Shown piece by piece: positions 15,530-25,466 of a DNA stretch of 37,970 bases. Each line of letters opens with the position of its first letter. Within the stretch, counting starts at the first letter, position 1. The DNA is taken from the NCBI GenBank assembly GCA_036741235.1, contig DAINSQ010000025.1:1-37970 (forward strand), written 5' to 3'. The notes beneath the pieces were generated by a model. It searched no databases and was not told the DNA's origin. It saw only the letters and a list, made by a program, of their open reading frames with translations. Origin of the DNA: JABWBR01 sp036741235 (GTDB lineage: Bacteria; Bacteroidota; Bacteroidia; Chitinophagales; Saprospiraceae). A program made the translations under genes and the position numbers.

Positions 15530-17853
15530 AACTTGAACGTCAGACCTATACTCGGCAATATCGGCAACTGGTTTACCCTGTTATTGGTGATCCTGTCTAC
15601 GTAAAAGATGTTCTCCCTGTTGTAGACGTTGGTAACACTCAATATAGCCTCCAGACTGGAATTTTTGCTAAACTCGATGGTGCGCTTAAGCGAAGCGTCG
15701 AGGCGGTGGTAATACGAAAGCCTGCCGTCGTTGCGCTTGGAAGACAATATCGTGCCCAGACCGTAGTTGCCCGTCAGGACATCAGTGAGCAGTAAGTCCT
15801 CGAAGTTGTTGTTCTGGTAAAAACCTTGCGTGCGCGTGAAGGGGAAACCTGAACCCAGATTCCAGCGAAGACTGAATTCCCAGGCCTGCTTTTTGCCGAA
15901 AGCATAGGTGCCCAGCATGTTGATATTGTGCCTGCGGTCAAATACAGTGGGATAGACCTGGAAGCCGTCGTCGCGGTTTACGTATGTCAGCGAGTAGGTC
16001 ATCCACAGGTACAGGTTTTTCTTTTCGTATTTGGCCGACAGGTCGATGCCGTAGGCTTCCCCCGTTTCTGTGATAAAATTGGGATCCTGGTTGCTGAGCT
16101 TGTTGAGGTTGATATTGATCAACTGCGTAAAACCTTTGTAATAGGGCTCAACGTTGAGCTGCAGGTTTTTGCTCAGATCGATCTCCAGTCCGCCAATAGC
16201 ATGGAACGATTTCTGCAAGCGGTTTTTGGTGGGCGTATTGGAGTTGGGTTTGTAAAGGGTCTCCTCTGGACCTGCCAGGAAGCCGACAAAAAAGTTGACG
16301 ATGTCGAATTCGTTGACGGAGCTGATGAGGTTCTGGGAATATACGCCGCCCGCGGCCTTAAAGCGCAGGAAGTCGGTAATATTGTATTTTAAGCCGAAGC
16401 GGGGTTCCAGCGACATGGCTGTCTGCGAAGCATAATAATGCGCACGAAAACCCGGCTCCACAATCAGATCGCCGACTTTCACCTTGTATTTGACGTAACC
16501 GGCCAGCTCCGTGGTGAAATCCCGCTGGGTATAGCGGATGTCGACGGGATTGACAAATGAAAAGTCCGTATTAAAGCCGGTAAAATCAAAACCGTAGTTG
16601 ATCTGATTTTTGTGACCGAAATACGTGAAATTCATGATAACGGAGTAATTGGTAATACCGCTGCGGCGCGGCCTGTTATCCGATTCGTTGAGTAAAATAT
16701 CGTATTTGGAATAAGCCACAGTACCGTCCATCACTACATTTGAAGAGGGAGGAACCAGCGTAAAATTTGCGCCGCCGCCGGTAGTTGTCCAGTTGAGTTT
16801 GGCAAGGCCCACGAAATCAAAGCGGTCGGTGAAGTTGAAACCAAACAGGTTGAGTTTGCTGCCGTTGCCGCCCAGTATCGATACTTTGCCGTAGAAGTCG
16901 GTGAAACTGTAGGGCAATACGACCTCGTCGGCGATGTCTGCAAGCGAAGTATCGCCGGCAGCAAATGAGAAAAATGCCGTATCGGCAGCGTATTGGTACA
17001 GGTATTTTGAAGTCTGATCAAGGTAGGAGTGCTTGGCCGTAAACAGATAGGAAATACTGCTGCCCGAATCGGATATTTTTTTGATAGGGCCTTCCAACAG
17101 GGTTTTGGCCTGGAAGGGGCTGGCCGATACAAGCCCGCCGAAGCGCTTTTTATTGCCCTCGCGGGTTTTTATGTCTACCACGGCGGAAATCCTGCCGCCG
17201 TATTCGGCATTGAAGCCGCCGGTTAGAACGTCTACGCTGCGGATGGTCTCTGTTTCAAATACCGAGAAAAAGCCGATGGTATGGAAGGGATTGTAAATCG
17301 TCATGCCGTCGAGCAAAATCTTGTTTTGCACCGGCGAGCCGCCGCGGATGTAGAGCTGCCCGCCCTGGTCGCCAGAGACAATGATGCCCGGCAATACGGG
17401 CAGATACTGGGCAATGTCGGCTTCGCCGCCGGTGGCCGGCAGCGCTCTGATTTGCTTGGGCGTTACGGTGAGCTTGGACACCTGCACGTCGGAGCGGGCC
17501 TGTTCGCGTTGCGCCGATACGTCAACGGTACTTAGTTCAATGCTGCTGGGGGCAATGGCAAGGCGCTGGTAAACGATGCCGCCGGCTTTGAGCGTTACGC
17601 TTACCGCCACGCTGTCGTAGCCGATATACGAAGCGACTAGCGTATAGCTGCCTGCAGGAACGCTACCCAGGCTAAAAAAACCGTCAATATCGGTTACTTC
17701 GCCGAAGTTGGTATTAAGCAGCCGAACAGTAGCTGCAATGATGGGTTCGCCGGTTTCTTTGTCGTAAACATTGCCGCGAATGACGCCGTTTTGGGCTGAG
17801 GCTGCGCCCGCCATCAGCAGGCAGGCAAACAAAATAATAATCGTTTTTTTCAT
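15526..17853 (-). CDS. TonB-dependent outer-membrane receptor with carboxypeptidase-regulatory-like domain
   Basis: A 775-residue outer-membrane receptor. ATG 17853 gives a signal peptide ending near GAASAQ; the in-frame sequence further upstream is not part of it. Residues ~22-105 are the CarboxypepD-reg-like domain (GNVYDKETGEPIIAATVRLL) common on Bacteroidota receptors. The plug follows at ~120-230 with RALPATGGEADIAQYLPVLPGI and IYIRGGSPVQNKILLDG-type motifs, then a long beta-barrel. The chain ends in Phe (LTFKF), as expected for barrel assembly by BAM. No SusD-like lipoprotein is adjacent, so it is not a classic SusCD glycan pair; the ligand (siderophore, peptide, other) is unknown. It shares a 198-base divergent region with smc and has its own promoter-like boxes. 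Confidence 0.9.
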   Translation of the reverse strand: MKKTIIILFACLLMAGAASAQNGVIRGNVYDKETGEPIIAATVRLLNTNFGEVTDIDGFFSLGSVPAGSYTLVASYIGYDSVAVSVTLKAGGIVYQRLAIAPSSIELSTVDVSAQREQARSDVQVSKLTVTPKQIRALPATGGEADIAQYLPVLPGIIVSGDQGGQLYIRGGSPVQNKILLDGMTIYNPFHTIGFFSVFETETIRSVDVLTGGFNAEYGGRISAVVDIKTREGNKKRFGGLVSASPFQAKTLLEGPIKKISDSGSSISYLFTAKHSYLDQTSKYLYQYAADTAFFSFAAGDTSLADIADEVVLPYSFTDFYGKVSILGGNGSKLNLFGFNFTDRFDFVGLAKLNWTTTGGGANFTLVPPSSNVVMDGTVAYSKYDILLNESDNRPRRSGITNYSVIMNFTYFGHKNQINYGFDFTGFNTDFSFVNPVDIRYTQRDFTTELAGYVKYKVKVGDLIVEPGFRAHYYASQTAMSLEPRFGLKYNITDFLRFKAAGGVYSQNLISSVNEFDIVNFFVGFLAGPEETLYKPNSNTPTKNRLQKSFHAIGGLEIDLSKNLQLNVEPYYKGFTQLININLNKLSNQDPNFITETGEAYGIDLSAKYEKKNLYLWMTYSLTYVNRDDGFQVYPTVFDRRHNINMLGTYAFGKKQAWEFSLRWNLGSGFPFTRTQGFYQNNNFEDLLLTDVLTGNYGLGTILSSKRNDGRLSYYHRLDASLKRTIEFSKNSSLEAILSVTNVYNRENIFYVDRITNNRVNQLPILPSIGLTFKF

Positions 17854-17916
17854 GCTTGTCGGGCGTTTTGCCGGAGTACTTTTTGAGTCTTGTGGGGCTC
17901 TCGTCGTAAAGTGCTG

Positions 17917-17947
17917 CAAAAATACGTTTGTTTTTACCTTTTGCAAG
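17917..17947 (-). promoter_or_regulatory. candidate promoter for the TonB-dependent receptor
   Basis: On the minus strand, CTTG (17944-17947) precedes TATTTTTG (17917-17924) with a 19-base spacer. The -7 box is an exact consensus match and the -33 matches 3 of 4. The -7 box ends 63 bases upstream of the ATG at 17853. Confidence 0.5.
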
Positions 17948-18016
17948 GCTTTCTTTTGTCATTGTTTGAACAAAACACTGTTAGCGTCTTTGGATATTTT
18001 CTTTGCGCTTAGCTGC

Positions 18017-18045
18017 TTGTGCCTTATGCAATTTTCTTACTTTTG
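18017..18045 (+). promoter_or_regulatory. candidate promoter for smc, close to the start codon
   Basis: CTTG ends at 18019, followed by an 18-base spacer and TACTTTTG at 18038-18045, an exact TAnnTTTG match. The -7 box ends 6 bases before ATG 18052, so a transcript from here would have almost no leader. Confidence 0.42.
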
Positions 18046-18051
18046 CGGGCT

Positions 18052-21000
18052 ATGAGGTTGAAAACGCTGGAAATAAAGGGATTCAAAAGTTTTGCCAACG
18101 AGACGGTCATTCACTTCAATGCCGACGTGATCGGTATTGTAGGACCCAACGGTTCAGGCAAGTCGAATATCGTGGACGCAATCCGCTGGGTGCTGGGCGA
18201 GCAAAAAAGTAAGGAACTGCGCCTCGACCAGATGACCAGCGTGATTTTTAACGGCACCAAAAAACGCAAGGCCGGCGGCGTAGCCCAGGTATCGATGACT
18301 TTTGAGAATACTCGCAACCTGCTGCCCACGGAATACAACACGGTGACGGTGTCGCGCATGCTATACCGCACCGGCGAAAGCGAATACCGCCTCAACGGCG
18401 TGCCCTGCCGACTTAAAGATATTACTTCTTTATTTCTGGATACCGGCATCGGCTCCAACTCTTATGCGATTATCGCTCTGGGTATGGTAGACGATATCCT
18501 GGCCGATAAGGAAGACGCCCGTCGAAAGATGTTTGAACAAGCCGCAGGGGTCTCAAAATATAAGGTGCGCAAACGCGAAACACTGGCCAAACTAAAAAGC
18601 GCCACAGAAGACCTGGATAGGGTAGAGGACCTCCTCCACGAAATTGACAATAACCTCAAAACGCTCGAAAAACAAGCCAAACGCACGAAACGCTATTTCG
18701 AGCTCAAGGATGAATACAAACAGGCCAGCACCCAACTGGCCCTGATCAAGGTGGCTGAGCTAAAGGAGCGCCACAAAGCTATCAATAGTCAGTTGCAACA
18801 GGAAGAAGACCGCTACCGTCAACTGGAAGTGGATACTCGCAACCTGGAGGCCCAACTGGAAGCCGAACGGAAAACCAATCTGGATAAGGAAAAGGTACTG
18901 TCTGATCGCCAACGAGAACTCAATAACCTGATCGGACTTATCCGAAATGCCGAAAACGACCTGCGTATGCAGGAACAACGCCAGCAGTTTGTCACCCAGA
19001 ACAAATCCAAACTGGCCGGCGATATTACCAATGCTCAAATCCGCGCCCAACAACTGGAACAGGAAATCGCCCAGTATCGCGAGGATCTGACCGCCGAAAA
19101 ACGCGTGGAGGCCCGCCTCGAACTCGAACTCAACGCCGCTGAAGAAGCGCTCAATAAAATCAAGGAGAGCCATAGTTCCCTGAAATCAGAACTCGACGTT
19201 ATCGTGGGCCGTCAACAACAGGCAGAACGCGCGGTATTTGAACTTGAAAAACAAAAGGCGGTTCATTTTAACCAATACGATAACCTGCGCCAGGAACTGG
19301 AAAAAATTCAGCTCGATACCCAGATGCGCCGCGACGAGATGAGTAAACTCGATGCAGAAACCAAAGCTATTGAAGCCGAAGAACGTAAGGTGAACGGCCG
19401 CCTGGAAACGCTCGAACTACAAGAGGAAAACCGCCAGAAAGATCTACAAAAAGCAGAATCGCTCCAGGAAGAAACACAGGCGCGTTTGACCCGCATCAAC
19501 CGCGAACTCGACGCCCGCCGCAATGAATACAAGCTTACTAAAAGCATGATCGATAACCTGGAGGGGTTCCCCGAGTCAATCCGCTTTTTGAAGTCGAATA
19601 AAGAATGGAATAAAGAAGCGCCGCTACTGTCCGATCTTATTTATGTAAACGAGCAGTATCGCATCGCTATCGAAAATTATCTCGATCCATATCTCAATTA
19701 CTATGTGGTTGAAAATATGGAGGAAGCTTTCCAGGCTATCGAACTGCTCAGCCGTAGCCAAAAGGGCAAGGCTAATTTTTTTATGCTCGACGCCTTCCGC
19801 GATTATACCATGCCCGCCGTGTTGCTGCCCGGCGCAGTACAGGCTATTGATATGGTGGAAACGGAACCGGCGTACCGCAATTTGATCGGCTATCTGCTGG
19901 AGAATGTGCTGGTGGTGGAAAAAGACGACCTGAAAACGACCCTGCCCAGCCGTGATATGGTGCTGCTGTCGAAAAGCGGCAAGTTTATCCAGCGCCGTTA
20001 TAGCCTTTCCGGCGGCTCGGTGGGCCTGTTTGAGGGCAAAAAAATCGGCCGCAAGAAAAATCTCGAACACCTCGAAGAATCGATCAAAAAACTCGAACGC
20101 GACGAAAACAAGACTTCTACCGAGTTCTTTCAGATCAAAAGCCATATTGAAACGCTCAAAACCCAGAAAGCCGCCGCCCAAATCCAGCAGGAGCGCAACG
20201 AACTCAACCGGCTTGCCCGCGAGAAGGTGTCGCTGAATACCCGCCTCGAAAATTTTGAACACTTCATTAGCCACGCCGACGAACGCCGCACTCAAATCGA
20301 CGAGGCTATGACCGCCCTGCAAAAGGCCCAGTCCGACCTCGAAAAAGATATGGAGCAAAAACTGGCGGAACTGAAGGATATCAAGGAGAATATCTTTAAC
20401 GCCGACGGCTCTTATCGCCAGGTGGCCGAGGAAATGAGCCAGGCATCTTCGGGTTTTAATGACAAAAATATTGCCTTTATCCGCCAGCAAAATAAAGTGA
20501 GCGCCCTGCAACGCGAGCTGAGTTTTAAAGAAAAACAACTCGAAGATACCCGGGCCAATATGCTGTCGGCACAGCAAACCCTGAACCAGAGCGACGATGA
20601 GCTCATGCAGATCCAAACGGCTATCGACCAACTTACCGCTTCTCTCCAAAACCGCTACGATGAACGCAAGGTGATGGAGGCTTCGCTGACCGATGCCGAG
20701 CAGGCATACTTCCAGGCCCGTGGCGGTATTACGGAGTTGGAAGACAATCTGCGCAAAATCAACCGCCAACAGCAAGATCAGCAAATTCTCATTAATCAGC
20801 TGAAGGATAAATTCAACGAGGTCAAATTCGATATCAGCGCGGTGGCCCAACGCCTTCGCATTGAATTTAATATCGAAATTAACGACATCATCAACCAGCC
20901 GCCACCCGCCGAGGTAAATGTTGATGAACTCCAACAGCAGGTGGAACGGGTCAAAAATCGCCTCGACAACTACGGCGAGATTAACCCGCTGGCAGTAGAG

Positions 21001-21606
21001 GCCTACGACGAGATGAAGGAACGCCACGATTCTATATCGCAACAACGCGACGATATCGTGAAGGCAAAGGATTCCCTGATGGAAACGATTAAGGAAATCG
21101 AAGAAACAGCTACCAGCCAGTTCCTGGAGGCTTTCGAAAAGGCGCGACTGTATTTTATCGACGTATTCCGCAGCCTGTTTACCCAGGATGACAACTGCGA
21201 CCTGATCCTGCTCGAACCCGATAACCCGCTGGAGTCGCGCATCGAAATCGTTGCCAAACCCAAGGGCAAACGCCCGCAAACAATCAGCCAACTCTCCGGC
21301 GGAGAAAAAACACTAACGGCTATTGCGCTGCTTTTTGCGCTTTACCTGCTCAAACCCGCGCCATTCTGTATATTTGACGAGGTAGACGCACCGCTGGACG
21401 ACGCCAATATTAATAAATTCAATAAAATCATTAAGAAGTTTTCCGGCGAATCACAGTTTATTATTGTGACGCACAACAAGCTCACTATGGCGGCGGTGGA
21501 TACGATTTACGGCGTGTTTATGGCCGAACAGGGCGTATCTGGCGTCAGTCCGGTGGATTTCCGCAGCTTTGAGCACAGCGGGGCCTTCGAGGTGACTGGG
21601 CGTTAG
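18052..21606 (+). CDS. smc: chromosome segregation protein SMC
   Basis: A 1,184-residue SMC ATPase that compacts and orients the chromosome with ScpA/ScpB. I use ATG 18052, which opens with the family-standard MRLKTLEIKGFKSF; an in-frame upstream ATG would only add a hydrophobic tail. The Walker A motif is GPNGSGKSN (Lys37). A coiled coil runs to ~500. The hinge is about 515-650 (EGFPESIRFLKSNKEW ... ANFFMLDAF), followed by the returning coil. The C-terminal head has the LSGGEKTLTA signature and the Walker B IFDEVDAPLDDAN near residues 1080-1120, then the D-loop region. Length is normal. scpA/scpB are not here. The gene is divergent from the TonB receptor, and its stop overlaps the convergent TrkA gene by 4 bases. 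Confidence 0.97.
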   Translation: MRLKTLEIKGFKSFANETVIHFNADVIGIVGPNGSGKSNIVDAIRWVLGEQKSKELRLDQMTSVIFNGTKKRKAGGVAQVSMTFENTRNLLPTEYNTVTVSRMLYRTGESEYRLNGVPCRLKDITSLFLDTGIGSNSYAIIALGMVDDILADKEDARRKMFEQAAGVSKYKVRKRETLAKLKSATEDLDRVEDLLHEIDNNLKTLEKQAKRTKRYFELKDEYKQASTQLALIKVAELKERHKAINSQLQQEEDRYRQLEVDTRNLEAQLEAERKTNLDKEKVLSDRQRELNNLIGLIRNAENDLRMQEQRQQFVTQNKSKLAGDITNAQIRAQQLEQEIAQYREDLTAEKRVEARLELELNAAEEALNKIKESHSSLKSELDVIVGRQQQAERAVFELEKQKAVHFNQYDNLRQELEKIQLDTQMRRDEMSKLDAETKAIEAEERKVNGRLETLELQEENRQKDLQKAESLQEETQARLTRINRELDARRNEYKLTKSMIDNLEGFPESIRFLKSNKEWNKEAPLLSDLIYVNEQYRIAIENYLDPYLNYYVVENMEEAFQAIELLSRSQKGKANFFMLDAFRDYTMPAVLLPGAVQAIDMVETEPAYRNLIGYLLENVLVVEKDDLKTTLPSRDMVLLSKSGKFIQRRYSLSGGSVGLFEGKKIGRKKNLEHLEESIKKLERDENKTSTEFFQIKSHIETLKTQKAAAQIQQERNELNRLAREKVSLNTRLENFEHFISHADERRTQIDEAMTALQKAQSDLEKDMEQKLAELKDIKENIFNADGSYRQVAEEMSQASSGFNDKNIAFIRQQNKVSALQRELSFKEKQLEDTRANMLSAQQTLNQSDDELMQIQTAIDQLTASLQNRYDERKVMEASLTDAEQAYFQARGGITELEDNLRKINRQQQDQQILINQLKDKFNEVKFDISAVAQRLRIEFNIEINDIINQPPPAEVNVDELQQQVERVKNRLDNYGEINPLAVEAYDEMKERHDSISQQRDDIVKAKDSLMETIKEIEETATSQFLEAFEKARLYFIDVFRSLFTQDDNCDLILLEPDNPLESRIEIVAKPKGKRPQTISQLSGGEKTLTAIALLFALYLLKPAPFCIFDEVDAPLDDANINKFNKIIKKFSGESQFIIVTHNKLTMAAVDTIYGVFMAEQGVSGVSPVDFRSFEHSGAFEVTGR

Positions 21607-22286
21607 GCGTTGAGCAACTTCTCTATATCGTCGGCCTTCCCAAAAATAACAAGAATATCGTGGGCTTCCAGGATGGTGTTGGGCGTCACTACGCCGATTA
21701 CTTCCTGAATGTTTTGCCAGTTGCCCAATACGCTGCGCCGACGGCGTTTGCGGATAATCGTGACGATATTGACATGGTGGTCTTCCCTGAATTTGGCTTG
21801 CTGGATGGTCATGCCTACGTATTGTTCCGGTACCTCAGCTTCAACAATGTCGAATTCGTCGTCGAGGCTAAACGACGACAGGGCGCCCTTGATCATGAAG
21901 CGGCTGGCCAGCCGACGAGCCGTATCGGCTTCGGGGTGCAGGATTTCTTCGATGCCCATGGCCTCCAGAACCGTCTGGTGCAGATCAGATATGGCCCTGC
22001 TGATGATTTTCTGCGAGCAATATTTTTTGAGAAGGGCGGTAGTGAGAATAGAGGCCCCGGTATCTTCACCGATACCAATAATCACATAATCGGCGTCGGC
22101 TAGCGGCAGAGCCTGAATAGCTTCTTCATCGGTGGTGTCCATGCAAATGGCATGCGTGATCTTGTCTTGAAGTGAGTTCACCTTGTTGATACTCCGGTCA
22201 ACGCCGATCACTTCGTGGCCGTCTTCCATCAGTTTGATTGACAAGCTGGCGCCGAAATTGCCTAAACCAATGATGATGAATTTCAT
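21603..22286 (-). CDS. trkA: TrkA/KtrA-type potassium channel regulatory subunit
   Basis: A 227-residue cytoplasmic regulator with one RCK-N (Rossmann) and one RCK-C domain, the KtrA layout rather than the duplicated E. coli TrkA. The nucleotide-binding motif is GLGNFG (residues 7-12), followed by an acidic residue in VIGVDRS (Asp30). Another conserved patch is YVIIGIGEDTGASILTTALLKK. The RCK-C domain begins near residue 140 (VEAEVPEQYVGMTIQQAKFR). It would bind NAD(H)/ATP and gate the K+ channel encoded 12 bases upstream on the same strand. It is the last gene of the nhaD-trkH-trkA unit and overlaps the smc stop by 4 bases in convergent orientation. Confidence 0.93.
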   Translation of the reverse strand: MKFIIIGLGNFGASLSIKLMEDGHEVIGVDRSINKVNSLQDKITHAICMDTTDEEAIQALPLADADYVIIGIGEDTGASILTTALLKKYCSQKIISRAISDLHQTVLEAMGIEEILHPEADTARRLASRFMIKGALSSFSLDDEFDIVEAEVPEQYVGMTIQQAKFREDHHVNIVTIIRKRRRRSVLGNWQNIQEVIGVVTPNTILEAHDILVIFGKADDIEKLLNA

Positions 22287-22298
22287 CGCAAAATTGTT

Positions 22299-24056
22299 TT
22301 AGCTGATAAAAATGTCTTCTTCAGGGTACTGGTACGGCTTGTTTTTCGCTCGGAAAAACTGCTGTACAACGCCTACAAGTAAAGTCAAAAAACTCACCCG
22401 CCCTATAAACATCGTAATGGTGAGAATAATTTTACTGGCGTCGCTCAATTTGGAGGTGATGCCCATCGATAAACCGACAGTGCCGTACGCCGAAAAACAT
22501 TCAAAGGAAAGGGGCATCAGTCCCAGCTCGCCGTCGAAAATAGATACCAGAAATACGGAAAATCCCAGCGCTACAAGTGACAAACTCATGATAGAAAATG
22601 CCCGCTGTTGCGTTTTTCGGGGAATTTCCTTCCAACCCAGTTCCATACGCTGTTTGCCGGTAATCTGTTGCCAGATATTGAGTGTTACCACGGCAAAAGT
22701 ACTGGTCTTGATACCGCCGCCCGTTGACCCCGGCGATGCGCCGATCCACATGAGCAACAAATAAAGCAGCAAGGTAGGCAAAGTAAGAGCGCCGATGTTG
22801 GCAGTGTTAAAGCCCGCTGTACGCGGCGTTACCGAACCAAAAAATGCCTCCACAATTTTACCCCAGCCATGGTGCTCTTTCAGGGTGTTGTTGTATTCTA
22901 AAATATAATAGGCAACAGTGCCGCCTGCCAATAATATTATCGTTGTGTATACTACGATTTTAGTATTCAGGCTGACCAACGGACGAGTATAGTGGATATG
23001 TTTTTGCTTGAAAATCCGCTCGTATTTGTTGATGATCCAATCTTTGAGAAATGTGAAGTAATTGAAAACAACAACATAGCCGATACCGCCAATGATGATC
23101 AAAAAGGCCACAACCAGATGTACGCCGTAATTGAATCGAATGGATTCTTCGTACAAATTGTTGGTGAGGGTTGAAAATCCCGCATTGCAAAATGCAGAGA
23201 CCGCATGAAAAACGGAAAAAAAGATTTGTCCGCCCGAATCAGCCGCTACTTGTTCGTCAATATAGGAATAAATCAATCCCGCGCCAATGAGCTCAACAGA
23301 AAAGGTGAAAACGACGATTTTGATGAGCGTTCGGAAGGTTTGACCAATGTTCTCCGCATTGATGAAATCTTTGAGCATGATTTGGTTTTGAAAAGAGGTG
23401 CGGCCCCTGAAAAACAAACCGAATAAATTGGTAAAGGTCAAAATACCCAACCCGCCCAACTGGATTAAAATGAGAATCGAAATTTGTCCGAAGCGAGTAA
23501 AATCTTTTCCCGTATCCAAAATAGTTAAACCGGTTACACACACCGCACTGGTAGACGTGAAGAGCGCATCTACGAAACTAATGCCGTTTTTTGTGGCGCT
23601 GGGCACCATCAGCAGAAAGGCGCCGGCAAACATCAGGAACAGGAAACTGATGGCAAAAATCAAGGCCGGGTGAAGCGGTTGCTTTTGAATGGCAAATAAA
23701 CGTTCAGAAAACTCCGTAATAAACATGAGGCCGGCTAGCCATCTTTCCAGATAAAAATGCCCCAGCATTTTGACCAGCGATATGCCGCTAATGCCAAAAA
23801 CTATTTCTGCCAGCAAAATCAATAAAGCAAGCCCCCAGGTAATGTAATGCGCCAGTCTGCGCAGCGGTCTTTCTTTTTGTTTGACAAAAACCCTGCCCGT
23901 TTGGCCGGTAAACATAAATACGGCAAAAAGAAGGTAAAACCAGCGAATGAATCGTTCCTCTGTAGCGTTTTGATGGAAACCAATGTCATACAATAGAACC
24001 AAAAAGCCGATCAGACTTGACCAAAAAAGCGGGCCTTCTATGTATTTTGTTTTCAT
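22299..24056 (-). CDS. trkH: TrkH/KtrB family potassium uptake membrane subunit
   Basis: A 585-residue inner-membrane K+ channel subunit. Four P-loop selectivity motifs with the family Gly are visible: AVCVTGL, AFCNAGFST, PRTAGFNTA and YGTVGLS. Each sits between hydrophobic helices, as expected for the KtrB/TrkH fold. The N-terminal ~150 residues hold about four additional predicted helices before the first P-loop, so it is longer than a minimal KtrB (~450). Its partner regulator lies 12 bases downstream, and NhaD ends 9 bases upstream. The gene order implies coupling of K+ uptake with Na+ export. Confidence 0.94.
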   Translation of the reverse strand: MKTKYIEGPLFWSSLIGFLVLLYDIGFHQNATEERFIRWFYLLFAVFMFTGQTGRVFVKQKERPLRRLAHYITWGLALLILLAEIVFGISGISLVKMLGHFYLERWLAGLMFITEFSERLFAIQKQPLHPALIFAISFLFLMFAGAFLLMVPSATKNGISFVDALFTSTSAVCVTGLTILDTGKDFTRFGQISILILIQLGGLGILTFTNLFGLFFRGRTSFQNQIMLKDFINAENIGQTFRTLIKIVVFTFSVELIGAGLIYSYIDEQVAADSGGQIFFSVFHAVSAFCNAGFSTLTNNLYEESIRFNYGVHLVVAFLIIIGGIGYVVVFNYFTFLKDWIINKYERIFKQKHIHYTRPLVSLNTKIVVYTTIILLAGGTVAYYILEYNNTLKEHHGWGKIVEAFFGSVTPRTAGFNTANIGALTLPTLLLYLLLMWIGASPGSTGGGIKTSTFAVVTLNIWQQITGKQRMELGWKEIPRKTQQRAFSIMSLSLVALGFSVFLVSIFDGELGLMPLSFECFSAYGTVGLSMGITSKLSDASKIILTITMFIGRVSFLTLLVGVVQQFFRAKNKPYQYPEEDIFIS

Positions 24057-24065
24057 GTTTTTTGA

Positions 24066-25379
24066 TTAAAACATGACGTGTTCTAATACATAATAGCTCA
24101 AAATACCTGCAAAGTAGCCGATTGCTGCCCACAAAGCAATTTTTTTCATGTACCAGATAAATTCTATTTTGAGAATGCCCATTGTTGCAACGCCCGCAGC
24201 AGATCCAATAATCAGGATGCTGCCTCCGGTTCCGGCACAGTAGGCCAGCAATTCCCAGAAGGGATGATCGGGAGGGAAGTCTGTCAGGTTGTACATACCC
24301 ATGGCGCCTGCAACGAGCGGTACGTTGTCTACGACGGCAGACAACAGGCCGATCAGGGTATTAATCGCCCATATATTGCCTATGTTGTTGTTGAGCGAGG
24401 TTGCAAGGTCGCCAAGATGACCTGCAGTCTCCAATGCAGCCACAGCAAGCAAAATACCCAGGAAAAACAGGATACTCGGCGTATCGATACGCTGTAAGAC
24501 GCCGGAAATGGATAGCGGTTTCCGCCGCTCATCGTCTTTGTGCCGGTGCATGATCTCGGTAACTACCCAAAGCAAACCAACACCCAATAAAATACCCATG
24601 AAGGGCGGCAGATGAGTGATGGTTTTAAAAATGGGAACGAATAACAAGACACCTGTGCCTAAGTAAAATACAATGCTTTTTTCGAGGCTGCTGATGCCGT
24701 TGCTTTCTGTAAATTGAGCGGTGTTGACCGGCTTTTCTATCGTTCCCTTCCGCCTGAGAGAAATAATGATTAGCGGAATAATCAAACACATTAAGCTCGG
24801 AATGAAAAGTTTGAGTACTATGTTGGCAGCGGTGATTTGCCCGCCTATCCATAGCATGATGGTTGTAACGTCTCCAATAGGCGACCAGGCGCCGCCGGCA
24901 TTGGCGGCAATGATGATCATGCCCCCGAAAAACCAGATATCGTGGTCGTCTTTTACAAGTTTGCGGAGCAATGTCGACATAACGATGGCCGTCGTCATGT
25001 TGTCCAGCGCCGCACTCATGAAAAAGGTGGTGATTGATAAGATCCAGAGTAGCTTAGACTGACTTGTGGTATGGATATACCTTGTAATAATTTCAAAACC
25101 GCCGTGCGAGTCAACGATTTCAACTATAGTCATGGCGCCCAACAGGAAAAATAATATGCCGCCTATGTCGCTGAGGTGCTCCATCAAATGAGCTTCGATG
25201 GCTGTTACGGCATTCATGCCGGCAGGAAGTTCCACCAGCGCTTCACCGCCGATTACCAGTAGCGTCCATAGAAAAACCGCCATTAATATGGATGACGCTG
25301 CTTTGTTAATGCGCAAAGGGTGTTCCAACGCAATGAAAGCATAGCCTATAGCAAAAACAATCGCAATGACAATGTACAT
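24066..25379 (-). CDS. nhaD: NhaD-type Na+/H+ antiporter
   Basis: A 437-residue inner-membrane protein of the NhaD/ArsB ion transporter superfamily, which exports Na+ in exchange for H+. Roughly 11-12 hydrophobic segments are visible. Conserved NhaD patches include ALDNMTTAIVMSTLL, AGGAWSPIGDVTTIMLW and SAVVDNVPLVAGAMGM, with intramembrane Asp residues in LDN and VDN. The ATG at 25379 fits the N-terminal hydrophobic helix. It is first in the operon and is followed after 9 bases by trkH and then trkA. NhaD antiporters are most common in marine, halophilic and alkaliphilic bacteria, consistent with Na+ stress as the driver, but the habitat cannot be read from this gene alone. No exact -7 box was found upstream. 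Confidence 0.92.
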   Translation of the reverse strand: MYIVIAIVFAIGYAFIALEHPLRINKAASSILMAVFLWTLLVIGGEALVELPAGMNAVTAIEAHLMEHLSDIGGILFFLLGAMTIVEIVDSHGGFEIITRYIHTTSQSKLLWILSITTFFMSAALDNMTTAIVMSTLLRKLVKDDHDIWFFGGMIIIAANAGGAWSPIGDVTTIMLWIGGQITAANIVLKLFIPSLMCLIIPLIIISLRRKGTIEKPVNTAQFTESNGISSLEKSIVFYLGTGVLLFVPIFKTITHLPPFMGILLGVGLLWVVTEIMHRHKDDERRKPLSISGVLQRIDTPSILFFLGILLAVAALETAGHLGDLATSLNNNIGNIWAINTLIGLLSAVVDNVPLVAGAMGMYNLTDFPPDHPFWELLAYCAGTGGSILIIGSAAGVATMGILKIEFIWYMKKIALWAAIGYFAGILSYYVLEHVMF

Positions 25380-25466
25380 AGTGATTTGGCTTATTCGTTT
25401 GTCCTGAAATAGACGCGAAATTTAGCACAAAACCATATTAGTTGTACATGAAATTATTGATCGGGT

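Noticed and set aside
17854..17946. In-frame extension upstream of the TonB receptor start
   Set aside because: The extra 31 residues are basic and precede a clear signal peptide, and the region holds the candidate promoter on the minus strand.
19624..21291. Long open frame antisense to smc (about 555 codons, minus strand)
   Set aside because: smc on the plus strand has full motifs throughout. The antisense product is Phe/Leu/His-rich with no family, typical of a mirror of coiled-coil codons.
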